Below are positions 8,423 to 14,372 of a stretch of 16,036 nucleotides of DNA, one piece after another. The position numbers were made by a program, and so were the translations under genes. Source of the DNA: Chloroflexota bacterium (GTDB taxonomy: Bacteria; Chloroflexota; Anaerolineae; Anaerolineales; Villigracilaceae); assembly GCA_021796315.1 (NCBI GenBank), contig JAJYOH010000073.1, positions 1 to 16,036 on the forward strand, given 5' to 3'. Each line of letters starts with the position of its first letter. Within the stretch, counting starts at the first letter, position 1. The notes below the pieces were generated by a model. That model saw only the letters and a list, made by a program, of their open reading frames with translations. It ran no database searches and had not been told where the DNA came from.

Positions 8423-8602
8423 ATGTTTGGATTAGGAATGCCGGAACTGATCATCATCATGATTATCATCATATTGCTCTTTGGTGTGGGACGTATTGGG
8501 AAGATTGCCGGCGAATTGGGCAAAGGCATCCGCGATTTCCGCGATGGTCTCTCAGGAAAAGATGAAGAGACCACTTCCTCGGAAAAAAACACGAAGGAAT
8601 AA
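8423..8602 (+). CDS. tatA: TatA-type twin-arginine translocase subunit
   Basis: This is a small 59-residue protein. A short periplasmic start (MFGLGMPEL) leads into an isoleucine-rich membrane helix (about 9-20), an FGVGRI hinge, the amphipathic ELGKGIRDFRDGL helix and a short charged tail. That is the TatA/E plan, and the LGKGIRDF string is very close to typical TatA. A strong AAGGAG site (8411-8416) lies 6 nt before the ATG. TatA polymerises to form the pore through which folded cofactor-bearing proteins cross the membrane. It sits directly after the radical SAM gene and touches tatC, its stop being followed at once by the tatC ATG. Confidence 0.92.
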   Translation: MFGLGMPELIIIMIIIILLFGVGRIGKIAGELGKGIRDFRDGLSGKDEETTSSEKNTKE

Positions 8603-9406
8603 ATGCCCACTGCTGATACGAAAACTCCGGTTAAAGCGAAACCTGCGCGCGGCTGGAGCGGTTATCTGCGCGCCTTTGGCCGCGCCCACCGGAAGGCAAG
8701 CGTCCAGCTTGAGACTTCGATGCCGCTCCTCCAGCATTTGGACGAGCTGCGTCGCAGGTTGTTCAAGGCTTTTGCCGCGCTGATGGTGACGACTGCACTC
8801 AGTTTTGTCTTCGTTAAGCAACTCATTGACTACCTCGCCACGCCCATCGGCGGGACGCAGAAGCTTGTCTCGATCGAGATCACAGAGAACATAGCCATTT
8901 TTATGAAGGTCTCCATGTTGGGTGGATTCATTCTTGGTATGCCTTTCATTATCTACCAGATTATGGCTTTCATTTTGCCAGGTCTGAAGGGCAGTGAGCG
9001 AAAGTGGCTGCTTATCCTGGTTCCCTTTGCGACGGTTTTGTTTGCGGCCGGTGTGGCTTTTACCTGGTTTGTGATGTTACCTTCGGCGGTGCCTTTTCTG
9101 ACAAATTTCCTTGGCATCACTACGCAGGTCCGCCCGGAAAATTACTTTGATTTCATCACGCGGTTAATGTTTTGGATTGGTATCTGCTTCGAAATGCCGC
9201 TCATGATCATGTTCCTGGCAAAACTTAAGTTCGTTACAGCAAAACAATTGGCGAATGGCTGGCGTTATGCGGTGGTGATCATGGCCATTGTGGCTGCCGC
9301 AGTGACCCCAACGGTCGACCCGGTCAATATGGGGCTGGTTATGGCTCCATTGATGGGCTTGTATGTGATTAGCATTCTTTTGGCGGCAATTGTCAGTAGA
9401 GGTTGA
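8603..9406 (+). CDS. tatC: TatC twin-arginine translocase receptor subunit
   Basis: This 267-residue protein has six hydrophobic segments. The TatC signature MPLLQHLDELRRRLFK, near residue 35, lies just before the first helix, and a PGLKGSERKW loop follows the second. TatC recognises the twin-arginine signal peptide. A basic N-terminal extension of about 33 residues precedes the signature, which is somewhat longer than in compact TatC proteins. The ATG at 8603 abuts the tatA stop, with AAGGA at 8594-8598. A later start cannot be excluded, but no better site was seen. The gene ends one base before the tatB-like ATG. Confidence 0.95.
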   Translation: MPTADTKTPVKAKPARGWSGYLRAFGRAHRKASVQLETSMPLLQHLDELRRRLFKAFAALMVTTALSFVFVKQLIDYLATPIGGTQKLVSIEITENIAIFMKVSMLGGFILGMPFIIYQIMAFILPGLKGSERKWLLILVPFATVLFAAGVAFTWFVMLPSAVPFLTNFLGITTQVRPENYFDFITRLMFWIGICFEMPLMIMFLAKLKFVTAKQLANGWRYAVVIMAIVAAAVTPTVDPVNMGLVMAPLMGLYVISILLAAIVSRG

Positions 9407-9407
9407 T

Positions 9408-9623
9408 ATGGATATTTTTGGTATCGGCGGCAATGAACTAATTGTCATTATGTTACTGGCAGCGATAGTACTCGGGCCGGAGCGGTTGGCCCGTTCCGCC
9501 CGCGAAATCGGCAAATTCGTTCGTAATGTGAAGGCTTATTTCTCCTCACTTTCCAGTGAGCTTAAGTCGGAGCTTGATGTGCTTGATGAATTGGAAAAAT
9601 TGAAGAAAGATCTGACCAAATAA
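9408..9623 (+). CDS. tatB: TatB-like (TatA/B family) translocase subunit
   Basis: This 71-residue protein begins with MDIFGIGGNELIVIML, continues through a membrane helix to VLGPERLARSAREIGKFVRN, and ends in a charged helix. The GPERL hinge and the Glu at position 10 inside the N-terminal segment are typical of TatB rather than TatA, although the length is short for TatB, so it could be a second TatA. The start at ATG 9408 has AGAGG at 9398-9402. An in-frame upstream start at 9390 lies inside tatC and is less likely. With tatA and tatC it gives a complete Tat system inside the oxidoreductase gene run. Confidence 0.85.
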   Translation: MDIFGIGGNELIVIMLLAAIVLGPERLARSAREIGKFVRNVKAYFSSLSSELKSELDVLDELEKLKKDLTK

Positions 9624-9629
9624 GGCTTT

Positions 9630-9671
9630 ATGGTTTTCTCCATCACCCAGGAGGGTGATGGAGAAAACCAT
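9630..9671 (+). terminator. Perfect 19-bp hairpin after tatB, likely end of the oxidoreductase transcript
   Basis: Bases 9630-9648 pair without mismatch with 9653-9671 around an AGGA loop, starting 7 nt after the tatB stop. The outer part is AT-rich and the inner part is GC-rich. No U-run follows the stem, so it does not meet the classical intrinsic terminator pattern. It could be a U-tract-free terminator, a 3'-end protector of the mRNA, or a dispersed palindrome. Its position at the end of the gene run and before an independently controlled leader supports an operon boundary. Confidence 0.6.
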
Positions 9672-9722
9672 CCGGAATAATGATGTAAAACAAGACGAAC
9701 TTCGGTATCATAAAATCGGATC

Positions 9723-9739
9723 GAATTCAAAAAGAATTC
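9723..9739. promoter_or_regulatory. GAATTC-AAAAA-GAATTC dyad, possible operator
   Basis: Two copies of GAATTC, each itself a palindrome, are separated by five adenines, giving a symmetric 17-bp site. It lies 12 nt downstream of a fair -10-like TATCAT (9706-9711) that has no convincing -35, so the promoter of the downstream leader is not firmly placed. A transcription factor dimer could bind here, for example one controlling molybdenum or respiration genes. This is a geometric observation only; AT-rich sites of this size also arise by chance. Confidence 0.25.
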
Positions 9740-9760
9740 ATCCCATACAAACCACTCCGA

Positions 9761-9890
9761 TCTATTCTGCCTAAAACCAACGTCATGGCAGAATGGACAA
9801 GCCTCTGCGGAGGGTAAGGGTTACCCTGGAAACAGGATAGCCTCCCGAAATCCCAATGCAAACGGGATGGACTTGGAAAGGAGAAACAGT
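9761..9890 (+). ncRNA. Candidate molybdenum cofactor (Moco/Tuco) riboswitch in the leader of the FmdE-MOT1-moa operon
   Basis: The leader folds by eye into several helices. There is an 11-bp stem with one U-G wobble, 9761-9771 with 9787-9797. A closing helix pairs 9798-9803 with 9869-9875 (one bulged A). Inside are GGAGG 9809-9813 with CCTCC 9841-9845, a CCTG-GAAA-CAGG hairpin (9825-9836) with a GNRA tetraloop, and ATCCC 9850-9854 with GGGAT 9864-9868. A GGAAAGGAG segment (9875-9883) ends the element. The tetraloop, the helix order and the GGAAAGGAGA tail fit what I remember of the Moco RNA motif. The genes downstream (molybdate transporter, moaA, moaD, moaE) are exactly those this riboswitch class controls. 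The exact borders and Moco versus tungsten-cofactor specificity are not decided. Confidence 0.8.
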
Positions 9891-9903
9891 CTCGGTTTTC
9901 GGT

Positions 9904-9940
9904 GAGGTTGTCTCTTTTCTATGAGACGACCTCTTTTGTT
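9904..9940 (+). terminator. Intrinsic terminator ending the riboswitch leader
   Basis: Bases 9904-9914 pair with 9923-9933 (11 bp, one U-G wobble, 8-nt loop TTTTCTAT), followed at once by TTTTGTT (9934-9940). This is a standard Rho-independent terminator placed just upstream of the FmdE gene. Together with the upstream riboswitch it suggests control by transcription attenuation: cofactor bound, terminator formed, operon off. A GTCTC at 9889-9893 could compete for GAGAC at 9923-9927 and serve as part of an antiterminator, which is inference. Confidence 0.82.
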
Positions 9941-9944
9941 GGAG
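9941..9944 (+). promoter_or_regulatory. Ribosome binding site that fixes the FmdE-family start
   Basis: GGAG lies 6 nt before the ATG at 9951. The upstream in-frame ATG at 9921 falls in the terminator loop and has no such site, so 9951 is the start. Confidence 0.8.
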
Positions 9945-9950
9945 TACAAC

Positions 9951-10571
9951 ATGAAAGACTTAAAACCCTTGCTCGATATCTCGTCCAGTCATCACGATCA
10001 TCTTTGCCCCAGACAGATTCTCGGAGTACGCATTGGACTGGCTGGGACCGATGCCCTCGGCCTGGAGGCGGATTTCTCTGGAAAACGCCTGCTTGTTATC
10101 ATCGAAAGCGATGGCTGCTTCGCCGATGGGATTATCGCTGCCACAAAATGTACTGTCGGCCATCGCACTCTGCGCGTGGAAGATTATGGTAAGGTAGCGG
10201 CAACGTTTGTAGATACAAAAATTGATCGTGCAGTGCGTGTCGCGCCGAGATTGGATATCCGTGAACTTGCATGTTCCTGTGTTCAAGGCGAGCCGCGCCA
10301 CTATTTCGCGCAAATGCAGGCCTATCAAATCATGCCCGATGAAGAGATGTTCGTTATCACTGAAGTACAACTTGCCACATCCATTAAAGCCATCCTCTCG
10401 CGCCCTGGCATTCGCGTGGACTGTGATGTCTGCGGCGAAGAGATCATGAACGAGCGCGAAGTCCACGCCGAAGGTCTTACCCTCTGCCGTGCCTGCGCGG
10501 GCAAAGCCTATTATCATTCGGTTATTTCGCTGGAACGACCCATCGAGCGGCGCATTCTGATTAATTTCTAA
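9951..10571 (+). CDS. FmdE-family protein with C-terminal zinc ribbon
   Basis: This 206-residue cytoplasmic protein starts with an HDHLCPRQILGVRIG block (C19), the hallmark of the FmdE/FwdE domain (HxHxCP..xLGxR). ESDGCFADG (C56) and TKCTVGHRTL (C67) follow, then the DYGKVAATF region. The C-terminus has CDVC (158-161) and CRAC (179-182), a zinc ribbon often fused to this domain. FmdE was named from methanogen formylmethanofuran dehydrogenase operons, but stand-alone bacterial copies occur near molybdoenzyme and Moco genes and their biochemical role is not settled. It is the first gene behind the Moco-type leader, with the molybdate transporter after 17 nt, so a job in molybdenum or molybdopterin handling is likely but unproven. 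Confidence 0.88.
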   Translation: MKDLKPLLDISSSHHDHLCPRQILGVRIGLAGTDALGLEADFSGKRLLVIIESDGCFADGIIAATKCTVGHRTLRVEDYGKVAATFVDTKIDRAVRVAPRLDIRELACSCVQGEPRHYFAQMQAYQIMPDEEMFVITEVQLATSIKAILSRPGIRVDCDVCGEEIMNEREVHAEGLTLCRACAGKAYYHSVISLERPIERRILINF

Positions 10572-10588
10572 ATCGCAGGAAATCAAAC

Positions 10589-11785
10589 ATGCAAAAGCAA
10601 CTTACTGGCAACCCGTTCATTTTTTCCCTCGCTGAATTCTCCGGCTCACTGGCAGACTTGGGAGTGATGCTCCCGCTCATCCTGGCGCTCATCTCCCTCA
10701 ACGGCATGGACGCGACCGCGGTCTTCGTGGGCATTGGCCTTGCATACATCCTAGTTGCCTTGGTGTACCGCCTGCCCATTCCCGTTCAGCCGCTCAAATC
10801 CGTTTCGGCGCTGGCGCTGGCATTGGGGCTGGCTCCGGTAGTGATCGTCACTGGCGCAATCTGGAACGCAGTTGCCTTCCTCGGTATGGGGCTGGCTGGG
10901 CTGGATGGCTGGGTACAAAAAGCCTTTCCCAAACCGGTAGTGCGCGGCATTCAATTGGGATTAGCTTGGTTGTTGTTCAAATCTGCCTGGACATTGGTCA
11001 TCAAGGCCCCTGAAGCCTGGCAAGGTGGATTGGCCTTTTCAGGTCAAACCATCGCTTGGTTGTGGATTCTCGTCATCGGCGCTGCTGTTTTTCTGCTGGC
11101 GTTCCTATTCTGGCGGCGCGACTTTGCCGCGCTGGGCATCGTTGCTTTTGGCGTTGGCATTGCCACTTTCCACATTGGTTTCCCGGCCGTCTCGCTACAC
11201 CTTAGCCTGCCTAAATTCCTGCCGCTCATCCCCACTTGGGCGCAGCTCTGGCAGGGATTGGTCATCCTCGCCATCCCGCAAATTCCGCTCAGCCTGGGCA
11301 ACTCCATTTATGCCACCGCCGATGCCGCTCGGCAATACTTCGGCCAAAAAGCCAGCCGTGTCACTGAGCGCAAACTGATGCTGACGATGGGTGCCACCGA
11401 TGCCATGACCGCCCTCATCGGCGGCGTGCCACTCTGTCATGGTTGCGGTGGACTGACAGCGCACTATCGTCTTGGTGCGCGCAGCGGCGGCGCTCCACTT
11501 ATGCTCGGCGGAATTTTTCTCGCACTTGGTTTATTCGGCGGCGAAGCCAGTATGAGTCTCTTTCGGTTGATCCCATTTCCCGTACTGGGTGTTTTGCTGG
11601 CGTATGTTGGCTTTCAGCACATGCTCCTGGCGCGCGACCTGCGCGGTTGGCGGGAATGGCTCACCGCGCTGTTCGTCCTCGCTCTTTCCATTTGGACTGG
11701 CAATCTCGCTGTCGGCTTCATCAGCGCGGCAATTTTTTATCATGTCTGGGGCTGGCTGGTTTCACGATATGAAACAACCTGCTAA
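10589..11785 (+). CDS. MOT1-type molybdate transporter
   Basis: This 398-residue membrane protein has about 10-12 hydrophobic segments. It carries two signature blocks of the MOT1 branch of the SulP superfamily: AEFSGSLADLGVMLPL near the N-terminus and PIPVQPLKSVSALALA around residue 70. A third block is PLCHGCGGLTAHYRLGARSG in the second half. MOT1 proteins move molybdate in plants and algae; bacterial relatives are usually annotated as sulfate/molybdate transporters. There is no STAS domain, as expected for MOT1 and unlike true sulfate permeases. AGGAAA (10577-10582) precedes the ATG. Its place in the leader-controlled Moco operon supports molybdate as the substrate; sulfate or tungstate cannot be excluded by sequence. 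Confidence 0.88.
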   Translation: MQKQLTGNPFIFSLAEFSGSLADLGVMLPLILALISLNGMDATAVFVGIGLAYILVALVYRLPIPVQPLKSVSALALALGLAPVVIVTGAIWNAVAFLGMGLAGLDGWVQKAFPKPVVRGIQLGLAWLLFKSAWTLVIKAPEAWQGGLAFSGQTIAWLWILVIGAAVFLLAFLFWRRDFAALGIVAFGVGIATFHIGFPAVSLHLSLPKFLPLIPTWAQLWQGLVILAIPQIPLSLGNSIYATADAARQYFGQKASRVTERKLMLTMGATDAMTALIGGVPLCHGCGGLTAHYRLGARSGGAPLMLGGIFLALGLFGGEASMSLFRLIPFPVLGVLLAYVGFQHMLLARDLRGWREWLTALFVLALSIWTGNLAVGFISAAIFYHVWGWLVSRYETTC

Positions 11786-11786
11786 A

Positions 11787-12608
11787 ATGAATCGCACCAA
11801 ACCCGATCTACGCATTCTCATTCGCGGCGCAAACGATGTTGGCTCGGCAGTTGCCCATCATCTTTTCAAGGCAGGATATTCCGTGGTTATTCATGAGATC
11901 CCACAGCCAACCACCACACGCCGCAGGATGTCCTTTACGGACGCCATCTTTGACGGACATGCTGCGCTGGACGGCGTTGAGGCGCAATCCATAAGCAGGT
12001 TATATCTTTTACGGGGTGTGCTGGTGGCTCATCGCGTCATTCCTGTGGTCGAAAAGGATATCTTTGAACTCCTGGAAATCCTGCACCCCAACGTTCTCGT
12101 GGATGCGCGCATGCGAAAACACCAGTACCCAGAGGTCCAGCTCGGACTGGCACAATTGACCATCGGTCTGGGTCCCAACTTCATCGCAGGCGAAACCACT
12201 GATCTATCCATCGAAACGAATTGGGGGGAAACACTTGGGGGCATCATCGAACGCGGCGCAACCAGCCCTTTGCAGGGCGAGCCGCGTGAAATTGATGGAC
12301 ATGCGCGTGACCGATATGTGTATGCTCCCCTGGCTGGCACATTTCACACATCGCTTCAAATCGGTGACGCGGTCGTGCAAGGTCAGGAAGTTGCTCGGAT
12401 TGATTCAGTGCCACTTTTTGCACCCATTACTGGTACATTGCGCGGACTGACACACGATAGCGCGCCCGTTCCTCAAAAAACAAAAACCTTTGAAGTTGAT
12501 CCGCGCATACACAACGCACAGATCTCTGGAATTGGCGAACGTCCCGCACGTATTGCGGAAGGCGTCCTCAGTGCAATTCAGACCTGGGAAGCAAAACATG
12601 TTCATTGA
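11787..12608 (+). CDS. yqeB: YqeB-family molybdenum cofactor/hydroxylase maturation protein
   Basis: This 273-residue protein has an N-terminal Rossmann-like IRGANDVGSAVAHHLF (about 12-27). VDARMRK and GLGPNFIAGETTDLSIETN follow in the middle. The C-terminal half is lipoyl/biotinyl-like: YVYAPLAGTFHTSLQIGDAV, then GTLRGLTHDSAPV and FEVDPR. These blocks match the EF2563/YqeB family, known as a partner in selenium-dependent molybdenum hydroxylase maturation. No selD, xdhC or hydroxylase gene is seen in this window, so a broader Mo or Moco role is possible. The ATG at 11787 comes one base after the transporter stop (reinitiation context). An in-frame ATG at 11769 would add six residues, and neither has a clear ribosome site. 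The gene overlaps moaA by 11 nt. Confidence 0.85.
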   Translation: MNRTKPDLRILIRGANDVGSAVAHHLFKAGYSVVIHEIPQPTTTRRRMSFTDAIFDGHAALDGVEAQSISRLYLLRGVLVAHRVIPVVEKDIFELLEILHPNVLVDARMRKHQYPEVQLGLAQLTIGLGPNFIAGETTDLSIETNWGETLGGIIERGATSPLQGEPREIDGHARDRYVYAPLAGTFHTSLQIGDAVVQGQEVARIDSVPLFAPITGTLRGLTHDSAPVPQKTKTFEVDPRIHNAQISGIGERPARIAEGVLSAIQTWEAKHVH

Positions 12609-13587
12609 CCCATTCGGACGCTCCATCACGTATCTTCGCATCTCGCTCACCGATCGCTGTAATTTGCGCTGTGTGTACTGTATGCCAAAAGAAGGCTTGC
12701 AATGGCAGGCGCGCGCCGATCAACTGTTAGTGGAGGAAATCGCCCGGGTTGTCAAAACAGCCGTACAGGGCGGAGTGAAGCGGGTGCGTCTCACGGGCGG
12801 CGAGCCTCTTGTTCATCCACAGGTCGTCGAAATCGTACGCCGCATTGCATCCATCCAAAATATCGAAGAAGTCAGCCTCACCACGAATGCAATGTTGCTT
12901 GAACGATTGGCGCAACCTCTTGCGGATGCAGGCTTGACGCGCGTCAACATCAGTCTGGATTCTTTAGATGCCGACAAATTCAGGCGCATCACACGCGGGG
13001 GAGATTTGAACCGCGTCTGGAGGGGAATCGCGGCCGCCGAACGCGCGCAGCTCGCGCCCCTCAAGCTGAATACCGTTATTGTGCGCGGACTCAACTCTGA
13101 CGAGTTGCCCGCGCTCGCGCGCCTGACAATGGAGAACGACTGGCACGTGCGCTTCATCGAAGTGATGCCGATTGGCAATGCTCAGGATTGGGGCGAAGGC
13201 TTCCCCGCGCCGGCTGAGCGCTACGTTTCAGTGCAGGAAATGCGGGCTCAACTTTCAACCTTAAACCTTCAACCTGAAACTTCTCCAATCAGCAATGGTC
13301 CCGCACGAACATTCCGCATCCCGGGCGGGCTTGGCACGGTCGGTTTTATATCGCCGCTGGGCGAACACTTCTGTCAGGATTGCAATCGCCTGCGGTTAAC
13401 ATCGGATGGAAGATTGCGTTCCTGCCTGGTACTTCCTGCCGAAGTTTCTCTGCGCGATGCCGTACGAAGTGGAGAGTCGCTCGAAGAATTCTTTCAGCAG
13501 GCCGTCGCGCAAAAACCCGAACATCACGATATGCTCGCTGCTGTGCCTGCTGGTTCGCAGCGCGGCATGAGTCAAATTGGCGGATGA
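12598..13587 (+). CDS. moaA: MoaA, GTP 3',8-cyclase (radical SAM)
   Basis: This 329-residue enzyme catalyses the first step of molybdenum cofactor synthesis, converting GTP with MoaC into cyclic pyranopterin monophosphate. The N-terminal radical SAM motif is CNLRCVYC (C21, C25, C28), followed by LTGGEPL. The second cluster is C259-x2-C262-x13-C276 in CQDCNRLRLTSDGRLRSC, which binds GTP. The protein ends in the conserved double glycine (SQIGG). The length is normal for the family. The ATG at 12598 has GGGAAG at 12587-12592; a longer frame from 12490 lies inside yqeB. moaC is not in the window. A short pyrimidine-rich tract at 13248-13286 encodes an unusual hydrophilic linker before the second cluster. 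Confidence 0.97.
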   Translation: MFIDPFGRSITYLRISLTDRCNLRCVYCMPKEGLQWQARADQLLVEEIARVVKTAVQGGVKRVRLTGGEPLVHPQVVEIVRRIASIQNIEEVSLTTNAMLLERLAQPLADAGLTRVNISLDSLDADKFRRITRGGDLNRVWRGIAAAERAQLAPLKLNTVIVRGLNSDELPALARLTMENDWHVRFIEVMPIGNAQDWGEGFPAPAERYVSVQEMRAQLSTLNLQPETSPISNGPARTFRIPGGLGTVGFISPLGEHFCQDCNRLRLTSDGRLRSCLVLPAEVSLRDAVRSGESLEEFFQQAVAQKPEHHDMLAAVPAGSQRGMSQIGG

Positions 13588-13588
13588 C

Positions 13589-13837
13589 ATGAATCAGGTC
13601 AAAACTCTATTTTTCGCAACCCTGCGCGACCGTGCGGGAGTCAAATCGGTTGAACTGCAAATTCCGCCTAGAATGAATGTGACGGAGTTCAAAACGTTGT
13701 TGATTGAAAAATATCCCGCGCTGGAGGGATTGATGACGCATACACTCGTTTCCATTAATCACGAATACGTTTTCGATGAAACCATTATCCCCGAACACGC
13801 AGAGATCGCGTTGTTTCCTCCGGTTTCTGGCGGCTAA
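13589..13837 (+). CDS. moaD: MoaD, molybdopterin synthase small subunit (sulfur carrier)
   Basis: This 82-residue ubiquitin-fold protein ends in FPPVSGG. The terminal Gly-Gly is the site that becomes a thiocarboxylate and donates sulfur to cyclic pyranopterin monophosphate. Start FFATLRDRAG is typical of MoaD. I chose ATG 13589, one base after the moaA stop, with a GGCGG site inside the end of moaA. An in-frame TTG at 13577 would overlap moaA and is less likely. moaE follows after 6 nt, giving both subunits of the synthase. Confidence 0.95.
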   Translation: MNQVKTLFFATLRDRAGVKSVELQIPPRMNVTEFKTLLIEKYPALEGLMTHTLVSINHEYVFDETIIPEHAEIALFPPVSGG

Positions 13838-13843
13838 ACGATC

Positions 13844-14302
13844 ATGAACAATCCAACCATCTTTTCCATCATCGAAGACGAAATTGACTTGAATGAACTG
13901 CTCGAGCAAATCACGCTTTCCTCCACAGGAGCGGCGGCGATCTTCACAGGCATGGTGCGCGGAATTACCTCTCGTGATAACCCACATGAGACAACTTATC
14001 TTGAATATGAATCCTATAAGCCAATGGCAGAAGCCAAGATGAAGCAGGTCGCAGACGAAATACGGGAGCGATGGGATGCCATCGAAGGGATTGCCATCGT
14101 CCAGCGGATCGGGCGCTTATATCCACGCACGCCAACCATCCTGATCGCCTGTACATCTGCACATCGAGATACTGGAGTATTCGATGCGGCGCGCTATGGT
14201 ATCGATCGCTTAAAGGAAATTGTGCCCGTCTGGAAAAAAGAAATCGGAACTAACGGCGAAGCATGGGTGGAAGGGGATTACATTCCAAAGCCTGGTGAAT
14301 AG
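13844..14302 (+). CDS. moaE: MoaE, molybdopterin synthase large subunit
   Basis: This 152-residue catalytic subunit of molybdopterin synthase pairs with MoaD. Visible family blocks are FTGMVRG (34-40), LEYESYKPMAEAKM (53-66), QRIGRLYP (87-94), SAHRDTGVFDAARYGID (105-121) and VPVWKKEI (127-134). K124 and K131 have the 7-residue spacing of the two catalytic lysines of E. coli MoaE. The length is typical. No strong ribosome site precedes the ATG, so translation probably depends on coupling with moaD six bases upstream. It is the last clear gene of the Moco operon, followed by a 70-nt gap with a possible new promoter. Confidence 0.96.
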   Translation: MNNPTIFSIIEDEIDLNELLEQITLSSTGAAAIFTGMVRGITSRDNPHETTYLEYESYKPMAEAKMKQVADEIRERWDAIEGIAIVQRIGRLYPRTPTILIACTSAHRDTGVFDAARYGIDRLKEIVPVWKKEIGTNGEAWVEGDYIPKPGE

Positions 14303-14323
14303 CGATTCGGTGATATTCATCAC

Positions 14324-14352
14324 TGGACAGCTTTTGTCCGATTTGCTACATT
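14324..14352 (+). promoter_or_regulatory. Candidate sigma-70 promoter for the PhnD-like/sensor genes
   Basis: TGGACA (14324-14329, five of six to consensus) and TACATT (14347-14352, four of six) are 17 nt apart, in the 70-nt gap before the lipoprotein gene. Start of transcription would fall near 14359, leaving a very short leader with AAAGG before the ATG. The -35 overlaps a small GGACA/TGTCC hairpin (14325-14339). The match is suggestive, not proof. Confidence 0.35.
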
Positions 14353-14372
14353 CATAGGCGAAAGGGTTTGTC

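Noticed and set aside
9878..9904. AAAGGAG followed by a possible leader peptide
   Set aside because: No start codon lies at a suitable distance; the segment is better explained as the conserved tail of the riboswitch.
9921..9950. Alternative start of the FmdE-family protein
   Set aside because: The ATG is in the terminator hairpin and lacks a ribosome site, whereas ATG 9951 has GGAG at the right distance.
9902..10192. Overlapping plus-strand open frame at the start of the FmdE gene
   Set aside because: It is out of frame with the recognised FmdE domain, begins in the terminator region and resembles no known protein.
12490..12597. Upstream extension of MoaA
   Set aside because: It lies inside yqeB; MoaA proteins normally begin close to the FGR..YLRISLTDRCN region, which fits ATG 12598.
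14310..14339. Two small hairpins after moaE as a terminator
   Set aside because: Both stems are only 5 bp with no U-run after them; the second overlaps a candidate -35 element.
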